Shown here: one piece after another, positions 37,101 to 45,600 of the stretch
How the letters are laid out: each line of letters starts with the position of its first letter
Numbering within the stretch: the first letter of the stretch is position 1
DNA from: Tetrastigma voinierianum
Taxonomy: Eukaryota; Streptophyta; Magnoliopsida; Vitales; Vitaceae
Reading direction: 5' to 3'
Length of the DNA: 64,000 bases
Assembly (NCBI GenBank): GCA_016808115.1
Contig: JAEQBH010000136.1
Coordinates: 496,001-560,000, forward strand
Position numbers and translations under genes: made by a program
Notes under the pieces: generated by a model
Told to the model about the DNA's origin: nothing
Seen by the model: the letters and a program-made list of their open reading frames with translations, nothing else
The model's database searches: none

Positions 37101-39722
37101 AATTAAAAGAAATCATGGAACATTTCGACTGAAAGCTAGAACCACTACAACTCAAAAAATATGAAGGAATGTAAACATAATTGACCGTATGTAGAAGGAG
37201 ACATTACGTTGCACCTTGTATGGAAGTGAACAAGATCTCTAACTTCCTGCATAAGGAGGATGAAGCTACTTGCTTCCTTTTAAATTCGTCTTTAGAATAG
37301 AATTAATAATGTAAATATGACAATAATTTTTAGGGACAGAAGAAAATCTAGTAATTATAACTGGATTATTCATGTTTAAGATAGAATTAACAATGCATGA
37401 GCGATGTTAATATTTGTGAACACTAGAAAATCTAGCCATAATTGGGAGATGTGGTGGATTACTTTGGCTCTGGTATCTTCTCATCAGCCATGAGTGCAAT
37501 ATGAAATGTTTTTCCATGAGGACTCTGTTGTGCTACCATTTGTATGTTGTTCAGGGGACATTTTTAACTAGATTTCATGTCTCTACTAAGAATGAATTCT
37601 TTTATTTTTATTTTATTTTTGTGAGAGAAACTCCAATTAATCTGAAACCAATACCATGAATAGCACTTTATGCATATAGAGGGAGTATCAATTAACTAGA
37701 TGTTTGAAAATGCAGGTATCGAGGACCCTACCTGTTGGATGCAATAGATTCCCTCCAACCTCCCTCAAGAGATTTTTCAAAGCCTCTACTTATGCCAATA
37801 TGTGATGTTATCAAACAATCATCATCAGGACACGTGTCTGCATCTGGTAAATTAGAAGCTGGAGCTCTTCGAAGTGGATTCAAGGTACGCAGTTGGGTTG
37901 TTTTGGTTAGGATTATGTTCTATAGTATCTTTAACAGTTGTTATTAGATCAGTTTCAAGGTGGAGATTTTTTATGGCTAGAACCTTAGTATATAACCCTT
38001 TTGTGAAGTTAAATCATGAAGTATGTGAACTTTAGAAGTATATATTCTAGTAATTTGCCTGTAGGAATAGAGATTGGAAAAATCCGTATGTTATATATAT
38101 ATATATATGAACGAAGAGACTATGCATATCATTCTCTGTTACTAGTATCCAACCTCCATTAACGGTTTATCAAAACAGACTGATTTTACCCTTCTCTTTG
38201 AACATTATGTCAGATGCAGAGTCTGAATCATGCACTAACAGGGTATGCCATCTCAGAAGATTTAGTGTCTAGGTTTCACATGGATGAGCAAACTAAACAG
38301 TCATTAAATTGATTTTTAACTATTTCATCTCTCTGAATTGTTCCTTGATGTCTTCTATCTATAATCTTTTTTTCTTTCTTCATCAGTCACATTGTCTTGT
38401 GGTTCTCTTGTTTTTTTTTAAATCTGATTTGAAAGCCTGTTTGCTTCTCTACTGATGCTACCTGCTAATACCATGACTCTAGGTTATAGTAATGCCATCA
38501 GGAGACGGGGCAACTGTGCGTTCCCTAGAACGAGACTCCCAGCCTTGTGCCATTGCAAGAGCAGGAGACAACGTGGCTGTTTGTCTGCAAGGCATTGATG
38601 CAAGTAATGTGATAGCTGGCGGTGTGCTTTGTCACCCTAACTTTCCAGTTGCGGTCGCAACTCATTTGGAGCTGAAGGTTCTTGTCTTGGATATTAAGAC
38701 CCCAATTTTAATGGGCTCCCAGGTATTAATAATATATGATGATGTCATGAACGAGAAAGTAACCTTTAATTCATATTATTATTATTTAAATTGGAAATGT
38801 GGCAGTTGGAATTTCATATCCACCATGCAAAGGAGGCTGCAAGAGTTGTAAAGATATTGTCATTGCTCGATCCAAAGACTGGGAAAGTAACAAAGACAGC
38901 TCCTCGCTGCATAACAGCAAAGCAGAATGCAGTACTGGAGGTAAGGACAGGCAAAGACAGAACTTTTGTTATTGTTAAATGATCAAGCTTTTAGGAGAGT
39001 TGATCATTTAACATGGTATCAGAACTTGGTTTGGCAGGAGATCCTGGGTTCGAACCCTCTTCTTGCAATTTAATCCTCATGTTTATTTGAAAGTCCATAA
39101 TGGATTCGACTCTCGCGTGTGCGAGGTATGGAAATGTATACGCGTGAGGTAGGGTGTTGAGCGTAATATTCGTATTAAAACCAAATCCATAAGCTTGAGA
39201 ACTTTAGGAGGATTGGTCGTTAACGTAGCGTTAGAGGCAGTTTGGCGGGAGGTCTTGAGTTCGAATCCCACTCTCGCTTGCGATTTAATCCCTATGTTTA
39301 TTTGAAAGTCCACAATGGACTTTGACTCTCCATGTGCAAGGGTATGGGGCCATGTGCACGTGAGGGAGGGTGTTGAAGCATGATATTCATATTAAACCCA
39401 AATCCTACAAGTTTGAGCTTTTAGAAGAGTTGGTCATTTAACTGTTATATATATATAGAGAGAGAGAGAGAGAGTTTCTTCTGCTGTGCAGTTTACATCA
39501 ATACCTGGTGGAATGTGATCATTTTAATAGGCCTTTTGTGGTGTGTGTGCACTCACTCTCTTTAGTCTCTACTACTAATAATAATAATAATAATAGGTGG
39601 CTTTGAGCGGAGCAGTATGCGTGGAAGAGTTCTCAAATTGCAGACTTCTTGGGAGAGCATTTTTAAGAGCACTGGGAAGAACTCTTGCTGTAGGCATTGT
39701 AACCCGAATAATTAAGGAGTAG
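23133..39722 (+). CDS. HBS1: HBS1-type translational GTPase (11 coding exons, 761 aa)
   Basis: This is the eEF1A-like GTPase that acts with Pelota to split stalled ribosomes in no-go and non-stop mRNA decay in the cytosol. My coding exons are 23133-23223, 25699-25857, 26235-26456, 26638-26733, 34156-34604, 34714-34824, 34945-35432, 37716-37884, 38483-38722, 38806-38940 and 39597-39722. All have GT-AG borders and keep frame, totalling 762 codons with TAG. The N-terminus is acidic and Y/D-rich (exon 1). A RanBP2-type zinc finger follows (C48, C51, C62, C65). A Ser/Lys-rich linker (about 190-330) leads to the GTPase domain with GHVDSGKS (341-348), RGITM (396-400), DSPGH (418-422), NKMD (481-484) and SAM, then the two beta-barrel domains ending in GIVTRIIKE. 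The start is the first ATG after a strong acceptor at 23128, which implies a leader intron. Exon 4 could start at 26656 instead. Length is a little above the roughly 670 residues usual in plants. Confidence 0.92.
23224..25698 (+). other. HBS1 intron 1
   Basis: GT-AG intron of 2.5 kb. The middle part, about 23480-24540, is less AT-rich than its surroundings and has LINE-like wording, but no domain could be identified. A LINE-like tail, TTTTCCTATCAAAAAACCC, lies near 25152. The remainder is AT-rich intron sequence. Confidence 0.5.
26045..26132 (+). repeat. T/G-rich simple repeat in HBS1 intron 2
   Basis: A run of TTTTG and TTTG words ends in a T-tract at about 26118-26128. It lies about 100 bp before the exon 3 acceptor (26234) and may help as a polypyrimidine-rich region. 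Confidence 0.8.
27230..27390 (-). repeat. 3' LTR of older copia element B
   Basis: The segment from GATGCAATGGG (27243) through TTCAAATTCAAAGAA, ATACTTCCTAATC and GAATCAATCTTTCCA matches, with about 15-20% difference, the split right-hand copy at 29330-29444 plus 33578-33611. On the minus strand it is preceded by the polypurine-like CAACTTGAGGGTGG. The left boundary is approximate. Confidence 0.55.
27391..28900 (-). pseudogene. Degenerate Ty1/copia element B (reverse transcriptase region)
   Basis: The best part is the minus-strand frame 28491-28784. It reads [20 protein letters not shown], then [23 protein letters not shown]: the start of a copia reverse transcriptase. Further left come a [17 protein letters not shown] segment (near 27950-28000) and a fingers/RNase H remnant down to 27420. 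Stops are numerous. A TA/TG microsatellite sits inside at 28141-28185. Upstream gag, protease and integrase cannot be recognised between 28900 and 29330. Confidence 0.75.
29330..29444 (-). repeat. 5' LTR of copia element B, part 1 (split by later insertions)
   Basis: It matches 27243-27360 (GATGCAATGG, TATTCAAATTCAAAG, AATATGTATAATACTTCCTAG). It breaks off where the SINE begins at 29445. The LTR text resumes at 33578 (CTTCTGCAGTGAATCTGAACC) and runs to about 33611. Confidence 0.6.
29445..29455 (+). mobile_element. SINE head, separated from its body by copia element A
   Basis: CCCTTGAGGCC corresponds to the first bases of the intact SINE at 62429 (CCTTGAGGCTTGGC). The body continues at 33468 after the copia insertion. 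Confidence 0.65.
29456..29618 (+). repeat. 5' LTR of copia element A
   Basis: It starts TGTTATAG and ends near ACA at 29618. It closely matches the 3' LTR at 33312-33467, sharing TGTTATAGTATTGTAGAATTA and TATATAAATAG. A primer-binding site like that for initiator tRNA-Met, (T)AGTATCAGAGC, follows at 29619-29630. The flanking bases AGGCC before and TGGCC after the element fit a 5-bp target duplication with one change. Confidence 0.85.
29619..33311 (+). pseudogene. Ty1/copia element A internal region, degenerate pol
   Basis: In order on the plus strand: a GC-rich part without recognisable gag (29690-29900), protease [13 protein letters not shown] (near 30366-30410), GAG-pre-integrase with [14 protein letters not shown] and YESCQYAK (30760-30870), integrase [10 protein letters not shown] (near 30930) with [11 protein letters not shown], decayed reverse transcriptase ([18 protein letters not shown] near 32250) and RNase H leading to the end. 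Frames are broken many times. A polypurine tract, TTGAGGGGGAG, lies at 33301-33311. Without gag and an intact pol it cannot move on its own. Confidence 0.85.
33312..33467 (+). repeat. 3' LTR of copia element A
   Basis: It starts TGTTATAG directly after the polypurine tract and ends at ACA 33467, followed by TGGCC. Differences from the 5' LTR are a short deletion after TAGAGTT and scattered substitutions, so the insertion is old but not ancient. Confidence 0.85.
33468..33577 (+). mobile_element. SINE body (tRNA-derived), continued from 29455
   Basis: It contains the A-box-like CTCAAGTGGTAAAGG (33478-33492) and the B-box-like GGTTCAAGTCC (near 33519-33529). An A-rich stretch follows, then the tail CATTTACCCATCAAAG with terminal A's. 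It aligns throughout with the SINEs at 62429-62543 (+) and 45931-46060 (-). Confidence 0.8.
33601..33720. repeat. CAT/TCC-rich imperfect trinucleotide repeats
   Basis: Repeats of CTC/CTT, then ATC/ATT, then GTC run with interruptions after the end of the older LTR at about 33611. Near-duplicate phrases AACTAGCAAGCATTAATG and ATAACAAGCATTGATGC flank the 3' part. Confidence 0.7.
35459..35572 (+). repeat. 57-bp tandem duplication in HBS1 intron 7
   Basis: 35459-35515 is repeated at 35516-35572 with few changes (GGCTCTGAG versus GGCTCTTAG, GACGATGACGC versus GAGGATGACGG). It begins 26 bases downstream of the exon 7 donor (35433) and does not copy the donor. Confidence 0.9.
35909..36030. repeat. 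Foldback element of AAATGCCGTTGT units
   Basis: Five direct or inverted copies of AAATGCCG(C/T)TGT lie within 120 bp. A perfect 20-bp inverted repeat (35942-35961 against 35971-35990) has a 9-base loop, GTTCATGAT. A second perfect 12-bp pair (35993-36004 against 36017-36028) follows. An outer pair joins 35911-35935 with 35997-36015. RNA from either strand would form strong hairpins. It lies in HBS1 intron 7. Confidence 0.9.
38983..39432 (+). repeat. Tandem pair of tRNA-like (SINE-type) repeats in the last HBS1 intron
   Basis: Two units of about 210-240 bp, 38983-39191 and 39192-39432, share AAGTTTGAGC-like starts, an A-box-like TGGTATCAGAACTTGG (39013) or its decayed version, a B-box-like GGGTTCGAACCC (39047-39057) or GAGTTCGAATCCC (39257-39269), and the phrase GTTTATTTGAAAGTCCA. 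An internal polymerase III promoter would be typical of a tRNA-derived SINE. A third partial start is visible at 39405. It is not a functional tRNA, as no full cloverleaf was found. Confidence 0.6.
39451..39475. repeat. (AT)n(AG)n microsatellite
   Basis: Short TATATATATA followed by AGAGAGAGAGAGAG, within the last HBS1 intron. Confidence 0.9.
39573..39596 (+). repeat. (AAT)n microsatellite forming the last splice acceptor of HBS1
   Basis: A run of ACT/AAT triplets (ACTACTAATAATAATAATAA) passes straight into the acceptor TAATAG, and exon 11 starts at 39597. The pyrimidine-rich support lies just upstream (CACTCACTCTCTTTAGTCTCT). Confidence 0.85.
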
Positions 39723-39795
39723 TAGAAGAAGAAGAAGGAGATGGCGCCCTACTTAAACCTCTGCAATGGCTTCTTCTTCTTCTTCTTCTTCTAAG
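39723..39795 (+). promoter_or_regulatory. GAA/TTC inverted repeat at the start of the HBS1 3' UTR
   Basis: A (GAA)n tract at 39724-39740 and a (TTC)n tract at 39771-39792 flank a 30-base loop. Transcribed, they can pair into a stem of about 17 bp directly after the tandem stop codons TAG TAG. There is no canonical AATAAA in the next 350 bases. Confidence 0.6.
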
Positions 39796-40360
39796 TTGAT
39801 TATTACTTTCCGAATGTAGTAATATTTTTCTTTTAAATTTAAAATAATCGATGGTTTTCCGAGGGCATGTATTGGTTCGTTGATTTTGGACAGTTTGGCT
39901 ATTAATCTCCCTTATCTTTTTCCCCATTTTCTTCTCATTCCTATCAAAGTTCTAAGAAGGCCTTTTGAATGTGCATTATTAGAGAGTAAACATTTCTACT
40001 TCATTCTCACGGGGAACATGTAATATATACGGTGGTGGGTCATGAATAATAGCTCAAAATTATTCTAATGTTATGATTTCCATTTTATGTTATCTTTTGT
40101 TCCATTAATCTGCCCGCTGTTTACTGCCTTTACTAAAATGGATGAGATAGGAAACCCCCATAATCCTTCGGATCTCCTTGACTCATCACTCTTTGTATTC
40201 AAGGTCTTACGTTGTGGTGTTTGTTTTTGTTTTTTTTTTGTTTTTTTTTAATTAGGTAACGTTTGTGTTTTTTACTTAATGCTGAATATAACTTGTTTTG
40301 AGTTTAATGCTGAAAATACTTAAATGTATTAAGTATTAAATTGTTTTTTTTTTAACATTG

Positions 40361-40633
40361 AATAGTGAGTAGAGATGGCAATGGGATGCGTTATTTCGGA
40401 TTCTCGTCCTACCCCGTCTTGAATGAGACGGGTTTGGTTTAATTGTAATCGAGTTTTTAGTAGGTTTGGTTTAATTGTAATCGAGTTTTTAGTGGGTTTG
40501 AGATGGATTCTGGTATTGTTATTCCCCCATTCCGATTATATTAAATGGGACAGGTTTGAAAAAAATAAATGGGCTAGGGTTGGGTTGGGGTCATCTTGTC
40601 CTGAACTCCCCGTTGTCATTCCTAATAGTGAGT
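40361..40633. mobile_element. 253-bp MITE with 10-bp target duplication
   Basis: The element 40371-40623 begins AGAGATGGCAATGGG. Its end, read on the other strand, begins AGGAATGACAACGGGG, giving terminal inverted repeats of about 16 bp. It is flanked on both sides by AATAGTGAGT (40361-40370 and 40624-40633), a perfect direct duplication. A 9-10-bp duplication suggests a Mutator-type relative; an 8-bp reading would point to hAT. Internally a 31-bp phrase GGTTTGGTTTAATTG... is duplicated (40431-40461 and 40463-40493). There is no coding capacity. Confidence 0.8.
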
Positions 40634-40894
40634 GTTTTAATCATTATAAGCACATTGGGTAATGGTGGAGGTTTTCTTTGGTGGAAATGATTTTTTGAAT
40701 AAAAAAAAAAGCGAGAATATTTAAATTTTTACATTAACTTTTTTAAAAATTTTAGTAACAAGTCGTGAAAATTTTTAAAAACAAATAACTGAATACTAAA
40801 AGCTAAATAGTTTTTAACAAAAAGTCAAAAAACAAACAACCCTTTAAGGTTTTTTTTTGGCTTTTTTATGAAAGCAATTTACTTAAGGTCCTAA

Positions 40895-40961
<67 letters not shown>

Positions 40962-41817
40962 CAAAATCTTGTCTTTTGAAAACATAAAGTTCAATATTTG
41001 TTCAATTTTTAATATTTTACTAAATTTATCTTTAAAAATTTTATTTATCTCGAAATTTTTATTATGAACTTGTTTTTTGGAAGGGCGAGTTGACAATTTT
41101 TAAATTCAAATGCTCCAATTCTATAATTTCATTTCATGTTACTAATTTTCATTTATACTACTAGGAAAAAAAATTATCCTCATTGTACTTGTCATATTCA
41201 TATATTATTGACAAAAAAAATTACCATTTATCTAAATTATGAGAAAATTAATTTTGAAATACAAAATAATTACTTATCTACCAAAAATATTAAAAAAACT
41301 AAAGCACTTAATACTTAATAGAGAATAAAATATTAAGAAACCAAACAATTAAATAATTAATGCTATTGAATACTAATTAGTATTAAGTTAAACATAGGTT
41401 TTATATAGAACTAAGTAAAAAAACAATCATCCCCTTAGTCTCAAAATAGAGGTTATTTGATAGAATTCACATACATGCTGTTATTATCCTTTTTGGTACA
41501 AAATTATTCCAAAAATTAAAGTAGAAACTTGAAAAGAGAATTTCGATTAAATATCTACAAAAGCTAAGTTGTATTAGATTAGACTTCAGCGAATCTACCT
41601 TTGGTTTACTAGATAGGATAATACGAGATATTTATATTTTAGAATAGCATATCCCATTGAATAAAAGATACATATGAGATGGTTAATAGGATATGATATC
41701 TTTGGATATAAATATTCTATAAATATAATACTTTAAGGTATCAATAACCCGAGTTCAAGTCCTAATGAATACCGTTTATTACATTATAACTAAAAATGTT
41801 TAGTTAAAAAAAAATAA

Positions 41818-41905
<88 letters not shown>

Positions 41906-42155
41906 TATAATTTATCTAATTTTTATGAGATGAATAAACAAAATCATAGAATATTTATATTATTACAAGTAAAAATTCAACATATTTCTCTTAGGTTTAA
42001 CAATATTTATGATCAAAACATTTAAGTTTTATAAATAATTTTTTGTAATATATATTTTCATATGTTATCCCTTGTATCTTATCAAATGAAAGTTAAAGTT
42101 TGAAGTTGTGGTCTAAAGGCTTATTTTTATTCTTATTTTAGAACGTTTCCCCTTC

Positions 42156-42202
<47 letters not shown>

Positions 42203-42654
42203 AACAATCTAACGCTTTTAATAATTCAGAACAAAATTAAAGAGTACATTAAACAATCAAGCTTCATTTAGTTGAGAAAAGTTGCTACAAAATGCATTCC
42301 TGTTGTGGAGTTGGAAGTATCAAACATTACCTTTGTGATCTTACCGTGTAATGTAATACAATATTCTTAAACTCCACATGCACTTCCGGCCATGAATGTT
42401 GGTTTTTCTTCACGGTTGACAGACAACATTTTCAAATTTTTGTTCTAGATTGTCCCACCAGGAGAGGAAAAAAGAAAAAAGAAAAAAGAAAAAAGGGAAA
42501 CTCTTCACTCTAGGAAGAGGGAAAAGAATTGAGTCACAGTTTTTCACATAAACTATACAACAAAGAATAGACCTTACTTAACCAAGAAGGGTTTAATTCT
42601 GAAAAGGCCGCATCCCAATGCCGAAATCAAACAACAAAAAGCATACAAATTACC
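40634..42654. other. Intergenic region between the 3' ends of HBS1 and the minus-strand gene
   Basis: Very AT-rich, with long microsatellites: (AT)n at 40898-40960, (TA)n at 41820-41903 and (GA)n at 42160-42196. There is also an AAAAGA-type repeat at 42466-42497. The right part must contain the 3' UTR of the minus-strand gene ending at 42655. No other gene was seen. Confidence 0.7.
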
Positions 42655-45600
42655 TTAAGCTCTTTCTGTGATAAGCAATGCTTCAAGTTCTTCCCTCCGG
42701 CGCTCCAATTCCTACAAAATCATAAACACTAGAAAGTTACAATGACAACAATTTTTATTTTTTTTACTTTTTTTATAAATGATGGTGGATGGATCTAACA
42801 AGATACTTGACTTCCATGCTAACTGTAAAACCAAAATATTTGTCATCTATAAGTCCATGACTGTCTATCCAAGTGAAAGGGATTCATTAAATTGTCAGAT
42901 ATATCATATATCAGGACATGAGGATATTGGCTAAATTAATCTAATATTGCTCTTCTTTCAGGTTATATCCCTTAGGAGTATACTTGAAATAAAACTGTCC
43001 AACATGAGTCTTTTAAGTTTAGAGTCATAATGAAACATGAATTTTGTTCTTTTTCCTCTTTAACATCACTTGCACACTATCATGTTAAGACACATTTTAG
43101 TGCCATGTCCTACATGAGTACTTGATGACGTTTAAAGTGGGCCACCATTTGATTACACAAAAGAAAAGGTGGCTTGGGGCTAAGGAATCTCTTCGCCCAT
43201 ATCAAAAGGTTTTTTGTTAAGCCATAAGTTTGTGAATAGAAGTAGGAAAAAGAGGCAGATAAATCATTTATTGTTTGCAAGGACTCGAGGGATCATCAGT
43301 TGGCTCATTTAAAGCTGGATTCTCTAATGGTTTGAGGCCATTTCAGGGCTGAATATTAATCTGGAGAAGAACTCCATTATGCCAATAGGGTGTGTGGAGG
43401 ATTTAGATTCTCCAGCTTCTGAATTGGGATGTAATACGGGGAACCTCCCAACAACTTACTTGGGCCTCGCTTTGGAAATGAGGTGCAACTCTGCTTCAAT
43501 TTGGGACGGAGTGGAAGAAAGATTCAGGAGAAAGTTAACAAACTGGAAGAGACAGTATATTCTCCAAAGGGGGAAGATTAACTCTCTCAAAAAACACCAT
43601 TTCCAATCTCTCGATCTACATTATGTCTCTTTCCCGCTTACCTAAGGAGTCAAAAATAGGTTGGAGAAAATTCAAAGAGACTTTCTTTGGGATGGAGGCA
43701 CCCTTGACAAGAAGTTCCATATGGTGAATTGGTTAACAGTTTGCTCAAGGAAGGAAAGAGGGGGGCTGGGTGTTAGGGATCTCTCCCTGGTAAATAAAGC
43801 CCTCTTAGGAAAGTGGGTTTGAAGGTTTGGTGAGGAGGGGAGAGCACCATTTGGAAAGATGTGATCAGAATTAAATATTTGGTGGAGGATGGTGGTTGGT
43901 TTGCTAAAACTACTAGACGAAATTCTGGGTTGGGCCCTTGAAAGGATATCAGCAGAGAGATTGTTTTCATGAAGCTGAACTGTGTTTTTACTCTTGGAGA
44001 TGGAAGTAGAGTCAGATCTTGGGAGGATCCTTGGTGTGGGGAAAATCCACTTTGTGATATTTTTCCTACTTTGTTCATGCTAACTGAAACAAAAGGGCTC
44101 AAAGTAGCTGATGTTTGGGATAATACAAGAGGGGTTGGAGCTTGGTCGCCCAGGTTCCGCACGCCATTCAATGACTAGGAGATTGGGGAAATCCAGACTT
44201 CTCTTCAATTGGAGAAGGACAGGCTTTTCTGGAAGGGGAATTCAAACAGGCTGCTATTCAGTCAGGGCAAATCAGACAGAATAGCTCCTTGGAAACTGAC
44301 ATGGAACAGTTTCTTGCCTCCCAAAGAGAGTTTTTTTGCATGGGAAAAATTCTTACAACAGAGCATCTAAAAAAGAGGGGTTTCTAGTTGGCAAGTAGGT
44401 GCCACTTGCTTGGCGAAGCAGAAGAAAATCTGAACCATCTATTGCTTCATTGCCCTACGGTTTGGTGACTCTAGGAGGGCCTCATATATGTCCCAGGCTT
44501 TGTTTGGGTTTGCCCTTTTACTGTAAAGGGCCTTCTTTTGGAATAGTCTCGCTTCCCCATCAGGAAAAAGCTAAAAAAGTTGTGGAAGGCAGTGCCTCTT
44601 TGTCTCATCTGGCCTATTTGGAAGGAGAGGAACTGGATAGTCTTTGAAGATTTACCTTTCTCCTATACTAGGCTAAAGAACTCTTTCATTAGCTCGTTCT
44701 CTATTTGGGGTGGTCTTTTAGATTTGGGAGAGGATTCCTTTGTTAGAATTCTTTTGTGCATTCTCTAAGGTTGTTTTTTGGGGTGGTAGGTATTTTGTGC
44801 AACCCTTTTCTCTTTTTTGTATAGGTTGGGTTTCCTCCTGTATACTGTGGAGGTTCCCGGTTCTTTCCTCTTTTTGCTAATATAATTGCTTTGTTTTTTA
44901 CCCATCAAAAAAAAGTTGGCAGCTTGCTAAGCAGAGGGTTTCAAGGAAACTTATGAATATCTAGAATGTACGTAGAAAAGGGTGAGTGGCAATCCAAGAA
45001 AGTGAGAGAAAATTATGCAGTAAGACTATTGAAAGCAATTAGGTAGAATTGGGATCTCATTGCTAGCAGAGTTGTTCCCTTATTAGGGAATGTAATTGGG
45101 GATACAAGTGGTGTGGTGATAAACCGCTTTGTCTTGCATTTCCTTCTCTTTTTCCTGTGCTAATTCTAAGGAGGCTCGGATAGCAGATGTTTGGAAACAG
45201 TTAGACGAAGAGAGTTGTAGGGGCCCTCGCTGTTCTAGGATCCTAAGTGATTGGGAGGTGAATTTAGAATAGAGGTTCTTATTCAGCTTGCATAGAGGAG
45301 GATAAGATAGTTTGGACAGGGTTGAAAATTGGTAAATTCTCTACTAAAGCTCTCCATACAATTTTGGAACTAGGATGTAAAGCTTTATTTCCAGCATGTG
45401 TAATATGGGGCTCTTAGGTGCTGTTGAAGATGAGTGTTTCTTTTTGGGTGGCTACTTGGTCAAAGGATAATTTAGAATCCCTTGACGAAGAGAAGTTGGT
45501 CCGTGGCAAATATATGTTTTTTTATCAGGAAGAGGAAGAGTTCACTGATCCCGTATTAACTGTGTCAACACAAGGGTGTTGTGGCATTTTTGGCATCCGT

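Noticed and set aside
39013..39085. Possible tRNA gene with GGTTCGAACCC
   Set aside because: No acceptor stem or anticodon arm could be folded and the segment is part of a tandem repeat; it is better explained as SINE-like.
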